Source: Dehalococcoidia bacterium
GTDB lineage: Bacteria > Chloroflexota > Dehalococcoidia > Lucifugimonadales > Lucifugimonadaceae
Assembly (NCBI GenBank): GCA_030747175.1
Contig: JASLLE010000004.1
Coordinates: 1 to 64,000 of the forward strand
Direction: 5' to 3'
DNA: 64,000 nucleotides
This document shows, one piece after another, positions 8,847 to 17,297 of this stretch. Both the position numbers and the translations under genes were made by a program. Position 1 is the first letter of the stretch; every line of letters begins with the position of its first letter. A model generated the notes under the pieces. The model was not told the DNA's origin. It saw only the letters and a list, made by a program, of their open reading frames with translations, and searched no databases.

Positions 8847-8924
8847 GGGGTTCAACGGAACCGGCGTTTCGTAGAAGCATGACCAGTACCCGAGACGCGT
8901 TTCGTGCACGGATAACGCCGCGGT

Positions 8925-9010
8925 AAAGGTCCCTCGGCTTCGCTCGGGATGACGATGAGAGACGTCAATTGCGAACAAAATGTCATCCCGAGCGAAGCCG
9001 AGGGACCTTT
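8925..9010. repeat. Perfect 29-bp inverted repeat
   Basis: Arms at 8925-8953 and 8982-9010 are exact reverse complements over 29 bp, separated by 28 bp. Each arm carries GGTCCCTCGG...CGGGATGAC; a diverged single arm recurs at 2400. It sits between convergent genes (serine hydrolase ending 8846, ThDP enzyme ending 9110), where it would form a very stable hairpin and could serve as bidirectional terminator. Neither side has a clear T-run. Confidence 0.8.
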
Positions 9011-9109
9011 CCAGCTGGGTAACCATCAACCCAAACTGGAATAACCGTTCTCAGTCGTCCGAAATCGGCTTTACGCTACGACAGTCGTCGCATTGCTGAC
9101 ACGCCCGTC

Positions 9110-10741
9110 CTACTCCATCTTGGAGCCGACGAAACGGGAGATTGCTCGCGCCGTTGGGTCAACTCGGACGTTAATCAGAGCCGGTTTTCCCGAAGCGAAT
9201 GCGCGTCCCAAAGCCGGCCGGATCTGATCCGGTTCCTCTACCAGTTCGCCGTGTCCGCCCAGCCCCTGCGCCACGAGATCAAACCGGGTGAAACCCAGCT
9301 CACGGCCCGGCTTTCTTATGCCCTCGACTCGTGCGGTCCAGCCTTCGTTATTGCTGACCACGACTACGATCGGCAGGTCGTGCCGGACCGCGGTGTCGAA
9401 GTCCATCATGTTCAGGCCCAGCGAGCCGTCGCCGTGCAATGAGAGCACCTGGTGATCCGGTTTCGCCAGCTTTGCTCCGATGGCGTATGGCAGCCCGACG
9501 CCCATGCAACCGCTCGGGCCGGAGTTCAGTCGGTGGCCCGGGTAGTAGGTGTTGATCGACTGTCGCCCGTAGTGAAGAATCTCGTTGCCATCCACGGTCA
9601 CGATGGCGTCACGGTCAAGAAACTTGTCGATCTCGTTACAGAGCCGAAGCGGATGGATCGGCACCTGGTCAGAGTTCAGGTTGGGCTGAGCCCGTACGAG
9701 TCGTGACTCGTTCTGCTCGTCCAGGTAGTCGGACCATTCTTTTCGGGCCCCTGCGCCTTCTGATTCGATACCGGAGTCGAGTAGCTGCTGAAGCACGACC
9801 TTGCAGTCGCCAACGAGCCCGACTTCGACCGACCGGTTGTGGCCGATCTCCGACTGCTCTATGTCGATCTGGATGAGTTTCGCGTCCGGGCCGATCCGGC
9901 CTCCGAAGGTCATCATCCAGTTGAGGCGGGTCCCCACTATCAACACCACGTCCGCCTCGCGAAGAGCTGTGCTCCGCGCCGCCGGGAACGACAACTCGTG
10001 ATCGTCCGGGATCAGGCCGCGCGAGATCGGCGAAGTGTAGAACGGGATGTTCACCGTCTCGACCAGCTGTCGCAACTCGTCCCATGCCTTGCCAAAGAAC
10101 GCGCCGCCGCCGGCGAAGATCAACGGCTTTTTGGCGTTGCGCAGCATGTCCGCTGCGGCTTCGATAGATGCCGGGTCAGCGCCGGAGCGTGAAAGCGCTT
10201 CGGGACGGGTTGCGGGAGCGGCGTCCGATTCCTCGACTTTCGTGTAGAGAATGTCTTCCGCGCAGTCGACGTAGACCGGACCGGGCCGGCCTGTCGTCGC
10301 AATTCTGAACGCCGTGGACACCTGTTCCGGGTATCGCGCTGCATCGGTCACCCGCATGGTGGCTTTGGAGACCTCTTCGAAGATCGCCGCCTGGTCCAGT
10401 TCCTGAAAGCCGTCCTTGCCCCAGTCGTGGTACGGACCGGCGCCTCCGAGGGTGATCATCGGGGCGTTATCTATGTAGGCGGTGTACTGGCCGGTCAGCA
10501 GGTTGAGCGTGCCCGGCCCCGATGCCGCCGTGGTCACGCCGGGCTTGCCGGTTACGCGAGCGTAACCGTGCGCCGCCATCGCAGCCGCCTGCTCGTGGCG
10601 GAAGTCGATGGCGCGAATCCCGAAATCTTCCGAGTAGTTCACGATCTCGTAGTTCGGGCCGCCCATCAGGAAGAAAAGCACTTCAACGCCCTCTTCCTTG
10701 AGCGTCCGGGCAATCAGGTAGCTGCCGGAGACTTCGGCCAT
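9110..10741 (-). CDS. ThDP-dependent enzyme (acetolactate synthase / oxalyl-CoA decarboxylase / 2-hydroxyacyl-CoA lyase family)
   Basis: 543 residues with the three-domain ThDP architecture: Pyr domain with catalytic Glu50 in FRHEQAAAMA, a central Rossmann domain (about 195-325), and PP domain with GDGSLG (437-442) ending in NN (464-465), the Mg/ThDP motif of the family. SPISRGLIPDDH (237-248) and CMGVGLPYAIGAK (412-424) resemble oxalyl-CoA decarboxylases and 2-hydroxyacyl-CoA lyases at least as much as IlvB. No small regulatory subunit (IlvN) is nearby, so a catabolic C-C lyase or decarboxylase is favoured. AAGGA lies about 10 nt before the ATG. Confidence 0.8.
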   Translation of the reverse strand: MAEVSGSYLIARTLKEEGVEVLFFLMGGPNYEIVNYSEDFGIRAIDFRHEQAAAMAAHGYARVTGKPGVTTAASGPGTLNLLTGQYTAYIDNAPMITLGGAGPYHDWGKDGFQELDQAAIFEEVSKATMRVTDAARYPEQVSTAFRIATTGRPGPVYVDCAEDILYTKVEESDAAPATRPEALSRSGADPASIEAAADMLRNAKKPLIFAGGGAFFGKAWDELRQLVETVNIPFYTSPISRGLIPDDHELSFPAARSTALREADVVLIVGTRLNWMMTFGGRIGPDAKLIQIDIEQSEIGHNRSVEVGLVGDCKVVLQQLLDSGIESEGAGARKEWSDYLDEQNESRLVRAQPNLNSDQVPIHPLRLCNEIDKFLDRDAIVTVDGNEILHYGRQSINTYYPGHRLNSGPSGCMGVGLPYAIGAKLAKPDHQVLSLHGDGSLGLNMMDFDTAVRHDLPIVVVVSNNEGWTARVEGIRKPGRELGFTRFDLVAQGLGGHGELVEEPDQIRPALGRAFASGKPALINVRVDPTARAISRFVGSKME

Positions 10742-10910
10742 GTGTCGGTCCTTGTACTCGTTCGTTTTACCCGTGTTTCACGGGTTGTCGGGGATTCTGG
10801 AAGACTCGGCAGACATGATGCGTGACCGAGACGTCAGGGTTTGCGGGGCGTCATTGTACGGGGCTGCGCGCCTGATGCCATCTGATTCCGGGGGAGCGCC
10901 GCGTCTCGAA

Positions 10911-12014
10911 TCAACTTGCCGAATCAATCAACCGTCGTTCCTCCGCCTCTGGCCGCTCCCTGATACGCGCTCCGGCCGCCGAACTCGGGTTGGTCCCGGC
11001 AAGTGCGGCCGCCCCGGCAAGCAACGCCACGCCCGTGGCAAAATCGTCGTGGTGGATGAACTCTGGCCTGATCGTGTCGTCGGGTCCATTGTTGTGCCAT
11101 GCGCCGAGCGGGAAAGCCAGCCCGGTCGTCGGGTACCCGTTGCGTGCGAACGCCGTTCCCTCGCATGTTCCTGCCTGCATCAACTGTCGCTGGACCGGCG
11201 AATCGCCAATATCTTTGACCGCCGCCGCCAGGTACTCCTCCGCCTCGTGTCCAAACGTCGTCATGCGATCCCCGGTGCGTACGACCGGACCATCCCCGAT
11301 CTCTGCGCCGGGTAACACGCTGCTCGTCTCCACGGACACAACGATCGTGCCTGCCGGTATCAAGCCGTCCGCCGCCGCCAGTCGCGCCCCGACCAGCCCA
11401 ACTTCCTCCGCACGGGTGAACAGGCCGTACACGGCTCCCGGCGACGGCTCCGCCACGATCGAGCGCAATACAGCCAGGATGCCGGCGCAACCGGCGAGAT
11501 CATCCGCCGCCCGCATGCGAATGAGTTGGGTCTGCTCGTCGTAGTCAAAGTCCGGCAGGTCTAGAACGACGGCACACGGCAGTTCACCGAGCCGGTCTCC
11601 GGCGACCGTGAATATCAGGTTGTTGCCCTCGCGAGCGCCGGCACGTCCCATAACCAGGCCCGGAACCCGGTCTCCGCCTCCCGTCACGAAGGTAACGGCA
11701 ACCCCGGAGTCGTACGCCTGCTGGGGCAGCCCTCCGAGTCCCCGGCCATGTACGCCATCATCCTCGGTCGAGAGCGCTTCGTAGCCAGGGTGATCCATAT
11801 GCGCGACGAACGCGATACCCGTTGCCGAATCGTCCTGACCAGGCCGCGTCGCAAGGATGTTGCCGTATCGGTCCACGTGCGTCTCAACGCCGATACTGGC
11901 GCACTGCGACAGGATGTAGTCCGCCACCGGCTGCTCGTAATAAGAGGTCGCAGGTATGGCCCCCAGGCCGGCGAGGTAACCAAGGCCGATCGCCGTAAGT
12001 TGATCGCGATCCAT
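10911..12014 (-). CDS. M42-like metallo-aminopeptidase (M20/M42 clan)
   Basis: 367 residues with the ligand pattern of dinuclear zinc exopeptidases: His72 in AHMDHPG, bridging Asp171 in AADDLAG, catalytic Glu203-Glu204 in RAEEVGLVGA, Glu229 in SVETSS and His307 in AWHNNGPDD. The TxxEEVG block and overall order fit M42 glutamyl/deblocking aminopeptidases better than M20, although the protein is diverged. Predicted cytoplasmic. Same strand as the ThDP enzyme, 169 bp upstream of it, so possibly co-transcribed. Confidence 0.75.
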   Translation of the reverse strand: MDRDQLTAIGLGYLAGLGAIPATSYYEQPVADYILSQCASIGVETHVDRYGNILATRPGQDDSATGIAFVAHMDHPGYEALSTEDDGVHGRGLGGLPQQAYDSGVAVTFVTGGGDRVPGLVMGRAGAREGNNLIFTVAGDRLGELPCAVVLDLPDFDYDEQTQLIRMRAADDLAGCAGILAVLRSIVAEPSPGAVYGLFTRAEEVGLVGARLAAADGLIPAGTIVVSVETSSVLPGAEIGDGPVVRTGDRMTTFGHEAEEYLAAAVKDIGDSPVQRQLMQAGTCEGTAFARNGYPTTGLAFPLGAWHNNGPDDTIRPEFIHHDDFATGVALLAGAAALAGTNPSSAAGARIRERPEAEERRLIDSAS

Positions 12015-12212
12015 ATGCGGAACGTTCCTTGCAAATAACTGGGTGGACAGATATCCGGGTGACGGTCAGCTATCTTCGGCACGAAGCAAGTGCGACGCCG
12101 TCTGAAAATAACTGATCCCTCGACCCGGGCCCGGCTTGCTAGAATACCGCCGCTCCTGACTCGCCGGCTCATCGCCGCCGTCCAATGCCAGTAACCGGAG
12201 GTTTGCTCAAAT

Positions 12213-13181
12213 ATGCCAAAGGTCGCTTATTTCATCCCACCGGAAAGTCCGATGGCCACGATCTCTCGCGACTTCATCCCGGCGGGGTGGGACGTGACGA
12301 TGATGGACGCATCCGTATCGTCCGAAGAGGAACAGATAGATCTTGTTGCGGACGCCGATGCATTGATCGTGTTCGGAGCCAAGCCATCTGAAGCGGTGCT
12401 GAGGGCGGCGAAGAAGGCCCGGCTGTACCAGCTTGGTTCGGCGGGGTATGACGGCGTCGACATGCAACTCACCGGCGAGCTGGGGATGCCGGTGGCGACC
12501 GCCAGCGGGACGAACGCGGAGGGCGTGGCGGAGCAGTTCATTGCCCTCACCCTGGCGCTGTACCGGCACCTGACCTGGGTCGACTCGTCGCTCCGGGAGG
12601 GCGAATGGGTTCCCGAGCGCGCCCGGGGCATGGAGACCTTCGAGATCCTCGGCAAAACGGTCGGCATAATCGGGGCCGGGTACATCGGCTCCACGGTCAT
12701 GAGACTGCTACAGGGATTCAACTGCACGATCCTGTACAACGACATCCTGGCAAAGCCAGAGCTTGAAGAACAATACGGCGCCCGGCCTGCGTCGGTAGAC
12801 GAAATTATGTCCGAAGCGGACATCGTCACGGTGCACGTGCCTCTCCTGGAATCCACACGCCACTTCATCGGCCGGCGAGAACTTGCCCTGATGAAAGAGT
12901 CAGCCATCCTGATCAACACGAGCCGGGGGCCGACGGTGGACCAGGATGCGCTGGTCGAGGCCCTGAAAGCCCGCAAGATCTGGGGCGCCGGTCTCGATGT
13001 GTTCGAAGTGGAACCGGCCTCCGGCGATAACCCGTTATTTGCGCTGGACAACATCGTCGTCAGCGGACATGTGGCCGGCCCGACCCGGGAGAGCTTCCCT
13101 CGCCGCGCCGAGTTTGCTTTCGCCAACATCAAGCGTGTTCTCGAAGGCGAGGAGGCGATCAATATCGTCACCGCCACGTAG
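12213..13181 (+). CDS. D-2-hydroxyacid dehydrogenase (copy 1)
   Basis: 322 residues of the D-isomer specific 2-hydroxyacid dehydrogenase family, interconverting a D-2-hydroxy acid and a 2-oxo acid with NAD(P)H. Dinucleotide motif GAGYIG at 154-159; catalytic Arg238 (NTSRGP), Glu267 (DVFEVEP) and His286 (SGHVAGP) all present. GGAGG lies about 11 nt before the ATG. Followed after 106 bp by a related dehydrogenase. Candidate substrates are glycerate/hydroxypyruvate, glyoxylate/glycolate or phosphoglycerate; sequence alone does not choose. No ACT domain, which argues against SerA. Confidence 0.85.
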   Translation: MPKVAYFIPPESPMATISRDFIPAGWDVTMMDASVSSEEEQIDLVADADALIVFGAKPSEAVLRAAKKARLYQLGSAGYDGVDMQLTGELGMPVATASGTNAEGVAEQFIALTLALYRHLTWVDSSLREGEWVPERARGMETFEILGKTVGIIGAGYIGSTVMRLLQGFNCTILYNDILAKPELEEQYGARPASVDEIMSEADIVTVHVPLLESTRHFIGRRELALMKESAILINTSRGPTVDQDALVEALKARKIWGAGLDVFEVEPASGDNPLFALDNIVVSGHVAGPTRESFPRRAEFAFANIKRVLEGEEAINIVTAT

Positions 13182-13287
13182 CCAGATACGTCCTTGAACT
13201 ACTGACGGGCCAAGTGCAACATGGCCCAGCGATCAACATGCCCACCGTTGGTCGTCCAGCCCCAACACAAAGGAAGCCTGAATAATC

Positions 13288-14322
13288 ATGGTTACCGGAG
13301 ATGCACAACAGAAGGTAGTCTTCCTCGGCCCGGAAGATGACCCGCTTACTTACGAACGCGCCGAGCTTGAGGGAATGGATGTCGAGATCATCCAGATCAA
13401 CCCCGACAGCGAGGGGGAGGCGATCGAGGCGGTCAAAGACGCCGATGTCGTACTCGCCCGCGGCTACGCCATGAAGGACCCGGTCCTGCGTGAGATGGAG
13501 CAGGGCGCAGGCGTAATCGTGTATTCGCATGGATTCGACCACATGGATGTCGATTCGGCGACCGAGCACGGAATCATGGTTGCGAACGGCGCAGGCATGT
13601 GTGCGGAAGAGGTCTCAGACCAGGCATGTGCGCTGATCCTGGACGTCGCACGCCAGATAACTTTTTCAGACCGCTACATGACCGAAGGCAACTGGACCGA
13701 CCCGGCGATGCTGGGCCGCCGAACACCGATCGACGAGGCCACGCTCGGCATCGTCGGCTTCGGCAACATCGGGCGGGCTGTCGCTCGCAAGATGTCCGGC
13801 TGGCGGATGCGCACGGTCGTGTACGACCCCTGGGTAGCCCCGTGGGTCGCCAAGGAACACAACGTGGAACAGGCTCATGATCTCCACGAACTGCTCCGGC
13901 AGGTGGACTACGTAACGGTTCACGTTCCGCACAACAAGCAAACGGACAAGCTGTTCGGCGAGGCGGAGTTCAAGGCGATGAAGAACACCGCCTTCTTCGT
14001 CAACACCTGCCGCGGCAAGGTGCAGGACGAAGCGGCCCTGATCAACGCCCTCAAGACCGGCGAGATCGCAGGCGCTGGCCTGGACGTGTTCGAGACCGAG
14101 CCGACTCCTGCCGAAAACCCGCTCCGAACGATGCCGAACGTGGTCACGACGCCGCACGCCGCCGGGGGTTCTACGCGTTCCGCTGTGCTCTCCCGTATTC
14201 GGGCCGGCCAGAATGCGGTGAGCATGCTCCGCGGAGAGTGGTCGATGGCCGGGGTCAACCCGGGCGTGCGAGACATCATCTCGCCGCGCAAGGTGGCACA
14301 GTTCTCCGGTTACAACAGCTAG
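13288..14322 (+). CDS. D-2-hydroxyacid dehydrogenase (copy 2)
   Basis: 344 residues, same family as its upstream neighbour but well diverged. NAD motif GFGNIG 157-162, catalytic Arg242 (NTCRGK), Glu271 (DVFETEP) and His290 (TPHAAGG). The C-terminal form of the NAD domain recalls the CtBP / phosphoglycerate dehydrogenase-like branch. AAGGAAG precedes the ATG. A tandem pair with different active-site surroundings suggests two hydroxy-acid substrates, not redundancy. Confidence 0.85.
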   Translation: MVTGDAQQKVVFLGPEDDPLTYERAELEGMDVEIIQINPDSEGEAIEAVKDADVVLARGYAMKDPVLREMEQGAGVIVYSHGFDHMDVDSATEHGIMVANGAGMCAEEVSDQACALILDVARQITFSDRYMTEGNWTDPAMLGRRTPIDEATLGIVGFGNIGRAVARKMSGWRMRTVVYDPWVAPWVAKEHNVEQAHDLHELLRQVDYVTVHVPHNKQTDKLFGEAEFKAMKNTAFFVNTCRGKVQDEAALINALKTGEIAGAGLDVFETEPTPAENPLRTMPNVVTTPHAAGGSTRSAVLSRIRAGQNAVSMLRGEWSMAGVNPGVRDIISPRKVAQFSGYNS

Positions 14323-14349
14323 GAGACACGAGAGGCCGGTCCGGGGCGC

Positions 14350-14679
14350 TTACGCGGCGTCCCGGCGGTCCTCTTGCACAACCCGGGTGTAATAAAGACT
14401 CCAGAGGTGGTCGGTCACCGCGTCGAACACGTTTCGCGCGATTAGCCCGGTCGCCGTCATGCGGCGCTGAAGTACGCCTTCAAGCGTGGGCTCCGTAGTA
14501 GCCAGGTCTACGTCCCGCTGGGCCAGTTTTAGCAAATCTACGGTGTAGAGGGGCACGCACCGGTCCGCGATGTCCTGGATGCGAGCGCCGGCCTCGGCCT
14601 GCGAAGAAACGGATCGCGCGGCCCCCTCCCGCCGCCATATGGATTCGGCTTCCGAGACGATACCTTCGAGCGTTTCCAA
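14350..14679 (-). CDS. Small helical protein, unknown
   Basis: A 109-residue open frame on the minus strand, convergent with the dehydrogenase. I do not recognise the family. Composition is protein-like and predicted mostly alpha-helical, acidic/basic balanced, without signal or membrane segment. The only in-frame start is TTG 14679, since a TAG lies a few codons upstream; no strong ribosome binding site is visible. It could be a genuine small protein or the 3' part of a gene damaged upstream. Confidence 0.4.
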   Translation of the reverse strand: METLEGIVSEAESIWRREGAARSVSSQAEAGARIQDIADRCVPLYTVDLLKLAQRDVDLATTEPTLEGVLQRRMTATGLIARNVFDAVTDHLWSLYYTRVVQEDRRDAA

Positions 14680-14987
14680 CGTGTCGGGTTTCTAGCCAGG
14701 AAGCCGCAGAATGGCACGTCCGCGACCGTTGTCGATAGCCGTTGACTCTCCATTTTCGAACACGATTCATCGTAATAAATGGGGAATGAAGGCCGCGTGA
14801 ACGCGGAAAACACGCCGGATGTTTTGCGGGTAGCCAGGCAGAAACCACAGGGGCGGTGCCTTCGCGTTGCGGAGACCACTTTGTTGTTTCACAATTCCAC
14901 GTTGTGCGATCTCTGGTCACCAGTTGGCGTTGATTTAGATCGCAGGCCGGTAACGAAGCTGGCCCCACACGGCTATGCTCTCCAACC
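14680..14987. other. Intergenic region, 308 bp
   Basis: Between the leftward small ORF and the rightward M81 gene. Several overlapping frames are open but none has family resemblance. It probably holds the M81 promoter; I see no confident motif. Confidence 0.3.
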
Positions 14988-16490
14988 ATGACACGCATCG
15001 CTGCCTTCGGAATTCACCACGAGACGAACTCGTTTTCGTCGCGAAAAACGACGCTGGAATCGTTCCGGCGGTCCGGGCTCCAGCGCGAGGGAGTTCAGCG
15101 CGGAACGCGAATCGAAGAGATGCACCGCGGTGCAAAGACGGTCTTCACCGGCTTTTTTGACGCCGCGGACAGGCTTGGTTTCGATCTGGTTCCCATCCTG
15201 TTCGCCGCGACCGATCCCGGCGGAACGATCAGCGCCGAAGCATTTGACCAACTGACCGGCGAAGCGCTGGCCGTTCTGCGTGACCGGGGGCCGTGGGACG
15301 GAGTATTGCTCAACCAGATGGGCGCCGCGGTCTCCGAGAGTTATCCGGACATGGACGGCGAGATAGCCCGTCGAACACGTGAGATCGTTGGACCGGGCAC
15401 CCCCGTGGTGATGACGCTGGACCTCCATGCCAATGTGTCACAACGGATGGCCAGAGAGACCGACGCGCTGGTGATCTATCACACCAATCCGCATCTTGAC
15501 GCTGTCCCGAGAGCAAACGAGGCGTGCGATCTGCTGGTACGAATGATCTCCGGGGAGATCAAGCCGGCGCATGCGCTCGAGATGCCCCCGATGGTGATCG
15601 GCATCATGCACCAGAATACGAACGTCCAGCCGATGAAGGGCATCATCGACGACCTCCTGGACGTTCAGCAGCGTCCCGGCGTTCTCCATGCCAGCGTCGG
15701 GCAGGGCTACCCGTGGTCCGACGTGGATGAGATGGGCTTCGCCTGTTACGTACTGCACGAGAAGTCCGAGAAGGAGGCGCGACGTCTCGCCCGATGGATA
15801 ACAGGGCGCGCATGGGATCGCCGCGCCGAGTTCGCCGAAGAGGTCGGCATGACCCCGGCGGATGCAGTCCGTCACGGTCTTGCCGCGGATGCGAAACCGG
15901 TTGTCCTGCTCGACGCCGGCGACAACATAGGCGCCGGCAGTTCGGGCGACTCCACCGTGATCCTGGAGGAGGCGATGGCGCAGGGAGCCCGGAGCTATCT
16001 CCAGACACTCCGGGATCCGGAGGCGGTCGCAGTTTGCGACGCCGTCGGCATCGGCGAGACCGTGAGTATGCTGGTGGGCGGCAAAACAGACGGCCTGCAC
16101 GGGCGGCCCCTCCCAATCACCGGCACGGTCCGGGAACTCTCAGAGGGCGCGTTCGAGGATAACCGGGCGCTTCATGCCGGTTGGACCTTTTACGACCAGG
16201 GCAGGTGCGCAGTTGTCGAGTGCGACTCCGGCCCAACCCTCCTCCTCGTATCCAGCAGCATCGGCAACGTCAGCCTTGAGCAATACTACTCGGTCGGGCT
16301 GCGTCCCGAGGAGTTCAAGATAGTGGTGGCGAAAGGCGTGATGTCTCCGCGCCCCGCCTACGAGCCGATAGCCGCGGAGATGATCCTCGTAAACTCGCCC
16401 GGGGCCACGTCTGCGGATCTTTCGACGTTCCACTATGCTCATCGCAGGACGCCGCTGTATCCGTTTGAGGCCGAGGCGACCTACGAATAG
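14988..16490 (+). CDS. M81 family metallopeptidase (MlrC-like)
   Basis: 500 residues matching the two-domain M81/MlrC family, known from microcystinase C, which finishes breakdown of linearised microcystin, with most members of unknown substrate. N-terminal zinc-site motifs HETNSF (11-16), DLHAN (145-149) and YHTNPH (about 164-169), and the C-domain motif DAGDNIGAGSSGD, are all present. Predicted cytoplasmic metallo-peptidase/amidase of small modified peptides. Cyanotoxin degradation need not be its role. Confidence 0.85.
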   Translation: MTRIAAFGIHHETNSFSSRKTTLESFRRSGLQREGVQRGTRIEEMHRGAKTVFTGFFDAADRLGFDLVPILFAATDPGGTISAEAFDQLTGEALAVLRDRGPWDGVLLNQMGAAVSESYPDMDGEIARRTREIVGPGTPVVMTLDLHANVSQRMARETDALVIYHTNPHLDAVPRANEACDLLVRMISGEIKPAHALEMPPMVIGIMHQNTNVQPMKGIIDDLLDVQQRPGVLHASVGQGYPWSDVDEMGFACYVLHEKSEKEARRLARWITGRAWDRRAEFAEEVGMTPADAVRHGLAADAKPVVLLDAGDNIGAGSSGDSTVILEEAMAQGARSYLQTLRDPEAVAVCDAVGIGETVSMLVGGKTDGLHGRPLPITGTVRELSEGAFEDNRALHAGWTFYDQGRCAVVECDSGPTLLLVSSSIGNVSLEQYYSVGLRPEEFKIVVAKGVMSPRPAYEPIAAEMILVNSPGATSADLSTFHYAHRRTPLYPFEAEATYE

Positions 16491-16561
16491 TTCTGGTCAA
16501 AAGTCCCAACACCGCCGAAGATCGGGTGCAATAAACCGGTCAATACAACCGCTCTACTCCC

Positions 16562-17272
16562 ATGACTTCACAACACCGCAAGATCGTGGTCATCGAGGAC
16601 GACCCGACCCTCCGTGAAGCGCTCCGGTACAACCTGGTATCGGAGGGGTACGAGGTCGAAACGGCGGAGGACGGCATCAAGGGTCTCGAAATCGCCCGTG
16701 ATACCGATCCGGACCTCGTCGTACTTGATCTGATGTTGCCGGGGATTAGCGGCCTGGATGTCTGCCGATCATTGCGCCAGGGTGGATCCGTGGTACCGAT
16801 CCTGATGCTTACAGCGCGAGATACGGAGCTTGACCGGGTGGTCGGGTTGGAAGTCGGCGCAGACGACTACATCACAAAACCGTTCAGCATGCGGGAGCTA
16901 CTAGCACGCGTCGCCTCTACTTTGAGGCGGATTGAGATGGACCGGTCAGCGGGGGCTCACCAGGAAGGACTGGAAGTCCTGGAGTTTGATGGCCTGACTA
17001 TCGACGTCAGCAAACGCCGGGTAATTGTCGACGGAGAACAGGTAGAGCTGCGACACCGGGAGTTCGATCTGCTCGCGTACCTGGCGTCCCACCCCGGCCG
17101 GCCGTTCACGCGAGACGCCTTGCTTTCCGATGTCTGGGGCTACGACTACCTCGGCGATTCCCGGACCGTGGACGTCCACATACGGTGGCTGAGGATGAAG
17201 ATCGAGAAAGAACCGTCTCATCCAACACGGCTGGTCACGTCACGCGGAGTCGGTTACAGGTTTGAGCCGTGA
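16562..17272 (+). CDS. phoB: PhoB-type response regulator
   Basis: 236 residues of the OmpR/PhoB class. Receiver domain with acidic pocket EDD (12-14), phosphoacceptor Asp56 (VVLDLMLPG), Thr84 and Lys106 (YITKPF); winged-helix DNA-binding domain from about 135 with the recognition helix region SRTVDVHIRWLR and the C-terminal hairpin GVGYRF. It lies directly before a PhoR-like kinase and pst genes, so a phosphate-starvation regulator is well supported. It likely binds the 11-bp-periodic repeat at 18754-18782. Confidence 0.88.
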   Translation: MTSQHRKIVVIEDDPTLREALRYNLVSEGYEVETAEDGIKGLEIARDTDPDLVVLDLMLPGISGLDVCRSLRQGGSVVPILMLTARDTELDRVVGLEVGADDYITKPFSMRELLARVASTLRRIEMDRSAGAHQEGLEVLEFDGLTIDVSKRRVIVDGEQVELRHREFDLLAYLASHPGRPFTRDALLSDVWGYDYLGDSRTVDVHIRWLRMKIEKEPSHPTRLVTSRGVGYRFEP

Positions 17273-17297
17273 TCGCCACACCCCCGATGGGTACGAC

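Noticed and set aside
12227-13177. 316-codon minus-strand frame
   Set aside because: Antisense of the first D-2-hydroxyacid dehydrogenase, which has all catalytic residues.
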